The translations under genes were made by a program, and so were the position numbers. Positions 5,523 through 6,602 of a DNA stretch of 6,602 bases are shown in pieces. Numbering within the stretch: position 1 is the first letter of the stretch; each line of letters starts with the position of its first letter. The stretch is from Methanoregula sp. (GTDB taxonomy: Archaea; Halobacteriota; Methanomicrobia; Methanomicrobiales; Methanospirillaceae), in assembly GCA_013331015.1 (NCBI GenBank), contig DUHF01000276.1, forward strand, positions 1 to 6,602, written 5' to 3'. Under the pieces are notes generated by a model. That model saw only the letters and a list, made by a program, of their open reading frames with translations, had not been told where the DNA came from and did no database searches.

Positions 5523-6602
5523 ACCGGATAACGCAGTGCCTGCACGCCAGGGGGACCGTCAGCGCCGTCATGAAACACCGGCACGGGAAAGATGCAGTAC
5601 CGGGCCGGTACCTAGCCTTTTCAGGTATACGGAGGCCTGTTGTCTTCTGGAATCTCACCGACCGGTGCAATCTCTCCTGTACTCATTGCTACGCATCGTC
5701 CGGGCCAGGATGCGGGTCTGAAGACGAGCTGACAACGGCCGAGGCCCGGGAATTTATCGATGATCTCGCAGCATCGAAGATACCGCTGGTCATCTTCACG
5801 GGTGGCGAACCCCTCCTCCGTCCTGACATCTGGGACCTTGCGGAGTACTGCAAAACGAACGGGATCAAGACGGCCCTCAGCACCAACGGGACCCTCATCA
5901 CCGATGAGGTTGCGGAGCAGATAAAGAGCAGCGGAATCGAGTATGCGGGCATCTCGCTGGACGGATCAACAGCAGCTGTCCATGACCGGTTCCGGAATAC
6001 CCCCGGTGCGTTTGAAAGGTCTGTTGCCGCGTTCTCCAGCTGTATATCGGCAGGGGTGCGGTGTGGTGTCCGCCTGACCCTGACAAGGGATAACCAGGAG
6101 GAGCTGGAGACACTTGTCGACCTTGCACATGCCCTCGGCGCATCGCGGTTCTGCCTTTACTGGCTTGTCCCATGCGGCAGGGGAAGTGATTCCTATGACC
6201 GGCTCCAGCTGAGTGCATCTGAAGTGACCCGGGCGCTTTCCACCCTCTACCGGAAAGCGAAAGAGATCCCGGCCGAAGAGATGGAGTTTCTGACCGTCGA
6301 TGCACCACAGGACTGCATCCACCTCCTGCAGTCCATGGAACGGGACGCGTCACCGGACCTCCAGGGTGCCCGCGAGCTCCTTTCCACGCTCAACGGGGGG
6401 TGCAGTGCCGGGGAACGGGTGGCCAATGTCGATGCCCGCGGAAACGTGTATCCCTGCCAGTTTGCCCGATCACCGGTCTTCCTTGTCGGAAATATCCGTG
6501 ACCGGCCGTTCTCCGAGCTCTGGAACGACGACACGAACCCTGTCCTCTCCCGGTTCCGAAAAAAATCAGGGGAGATACAGGGAAAGTGCCGGTCATGTGC
6601 AT
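5519..6602 (+). CDS. ahbC: Radical SAM 12,18-didecarboxysiroheme deacetylase AhbC (partial, 3' end cut)
   Basis: Middle enzyme of the pathway: it removes the acetate side chains at C2 and C7 of didecarboxysiroheme, producing Fe-coproporphyrin III for AhbD. From ATG 5519 the frame is open to the window edge, giving 361 residues. It shows RPVVFWNLTDRCNLSCTHCY (39-58) with the cluster cysteines C50-x3-C54-x2-C57, TGGEPL at 94-99, STNGTLI at 121-127 and SLDGS at 146-150. The SPASM part then starts with GGCSAGERVANVDARGNVYP (293-312), followed by C313, GNIRDRPFSELW (324-335), C357 and C360, where it is cut. The N-terminal 40 residues before the cluster (CLHARGTVS...) match the usual NirJ/AhbC start. 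ATG 5519 overlaps the ahbB stop and follows GGGGCGGGAA. Homologous NirJ makes haem d1 precursors; the absence of other nir genes and the AhbD partner favour AhbC. Probably only a few dozen residues are missing. Confidence 0.87.
   Translation, partial: MNRITQCLHARGTVSAVMKHRHGKDAVPGRYLAFSGIRRPVVFWNLTDRCNLSCTHCYASSGPGCGSEDELTTAEAREFIDDLAASKIPLVIFTGGEPLLRPDIWDLAEYCKTNGIKTALSTNGTLITDEVAEQIKSSGIEYAGISLDGSTAAVHDRFRNTPGAFERSVAAFSSCISAGVRCGVRLTLTRDNQEELETLVDLAHALGASRFCLYWLVPCGRGSDSYDRLQLSASEVTRALSTLYRKAKEIPAEEMEFLTVDAPQDCIHLLQSMERDASPDLQGARELLSTLNGGCSAGERVANVDARGNVYPCQFARSPVFLVGNIRDRPFSELWNDDTNPVLSRFRKKSGEIQGKCRSCA

Noticed and set aside
5898..6602. Minus-strand frames of 151, 118, 95 and 70 codons near the right end
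   Set aside because: They lie opposite the partial ahbC frame, which has clear radical SAM and SPASM motifs throughout and remains open to the edge.
3459..6602. Haem d1 (nir) or peptide-cofactor (PqqE/mycofactocin-like) cluster
   Set aside because: No NirF, NirN, nitrite reductase or small precursor peptide is seen, and the AhbD-type ending plus AhbA/AhbB fit the haem b route.
1..6602. CRISPR array, insertion sequence or long terminal repeats
   Set aside because: No regularly spaced repeats, no transposase and no long inverted repeats were found on reading; only the short repeat beside the tRNA stands out.

Overview
The window looks like a piece of a methanogenic archaeon, most likely Methanomicrobiales (a Methanoregula-like lineage). 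This is inferred from the moderately GC-rich coding style, a tRNA gene without encoded CCA, T-run terminators, weak or leaderless-looking translation starts alongside GGAGGTGA-type ribosome binding sites, and the gene content. No 16S rRNA or methanogenesis marker is present, so the genus is a guess.

Layout. Positions 3-173 hold the C-terminal end of an unrecognised plus-strand protein. It overlaps convergently by a few bases with a minus-strand DHH/DHHA1 phosphoesterase (168 back to 1146). A short divergent promoter region separates that gene from a complete tRNA-Phe(GAA) at 1234-1307. The next 400 bases have no intact gene. They hold a T-run, a stray tRNA T-arm-like fragment 12 bases past the tRNA, and a possible frameshifted N-terminal remnant of a tyrosine recombinase (about 1457-1660). 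A hairpin plus T-run then probably terminates the minus-strand catalase gene (1709-3169). A 289-base divergent control region follows, and after it a tightly packed plus-strand operon in the order ahbD, ahbA, ahbB, ahbC. The last gene runs off the window edge.

How the genes work together. The four ahb genes encode the alternative (siroheme) route to haem. AhbA and AhbB decarboxylate siroheme to 12,18-didecarboxysiroheme, AhbC removes two acetate side chains to give Fe-coproporphyrin III, and AhbD (radical SAM) converts two propionates to vinyls, giving haem b. The divergent neighbour is a monofunctional haem catalase with all key haem-site residues. The local arrangement therefore reads as a haem-making operon back to back with a haem-using oxidative-stress enzyme. 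That would make sense in a methanogen lineage generally thought to lack cytochromes, but the functional link is an inference from position.
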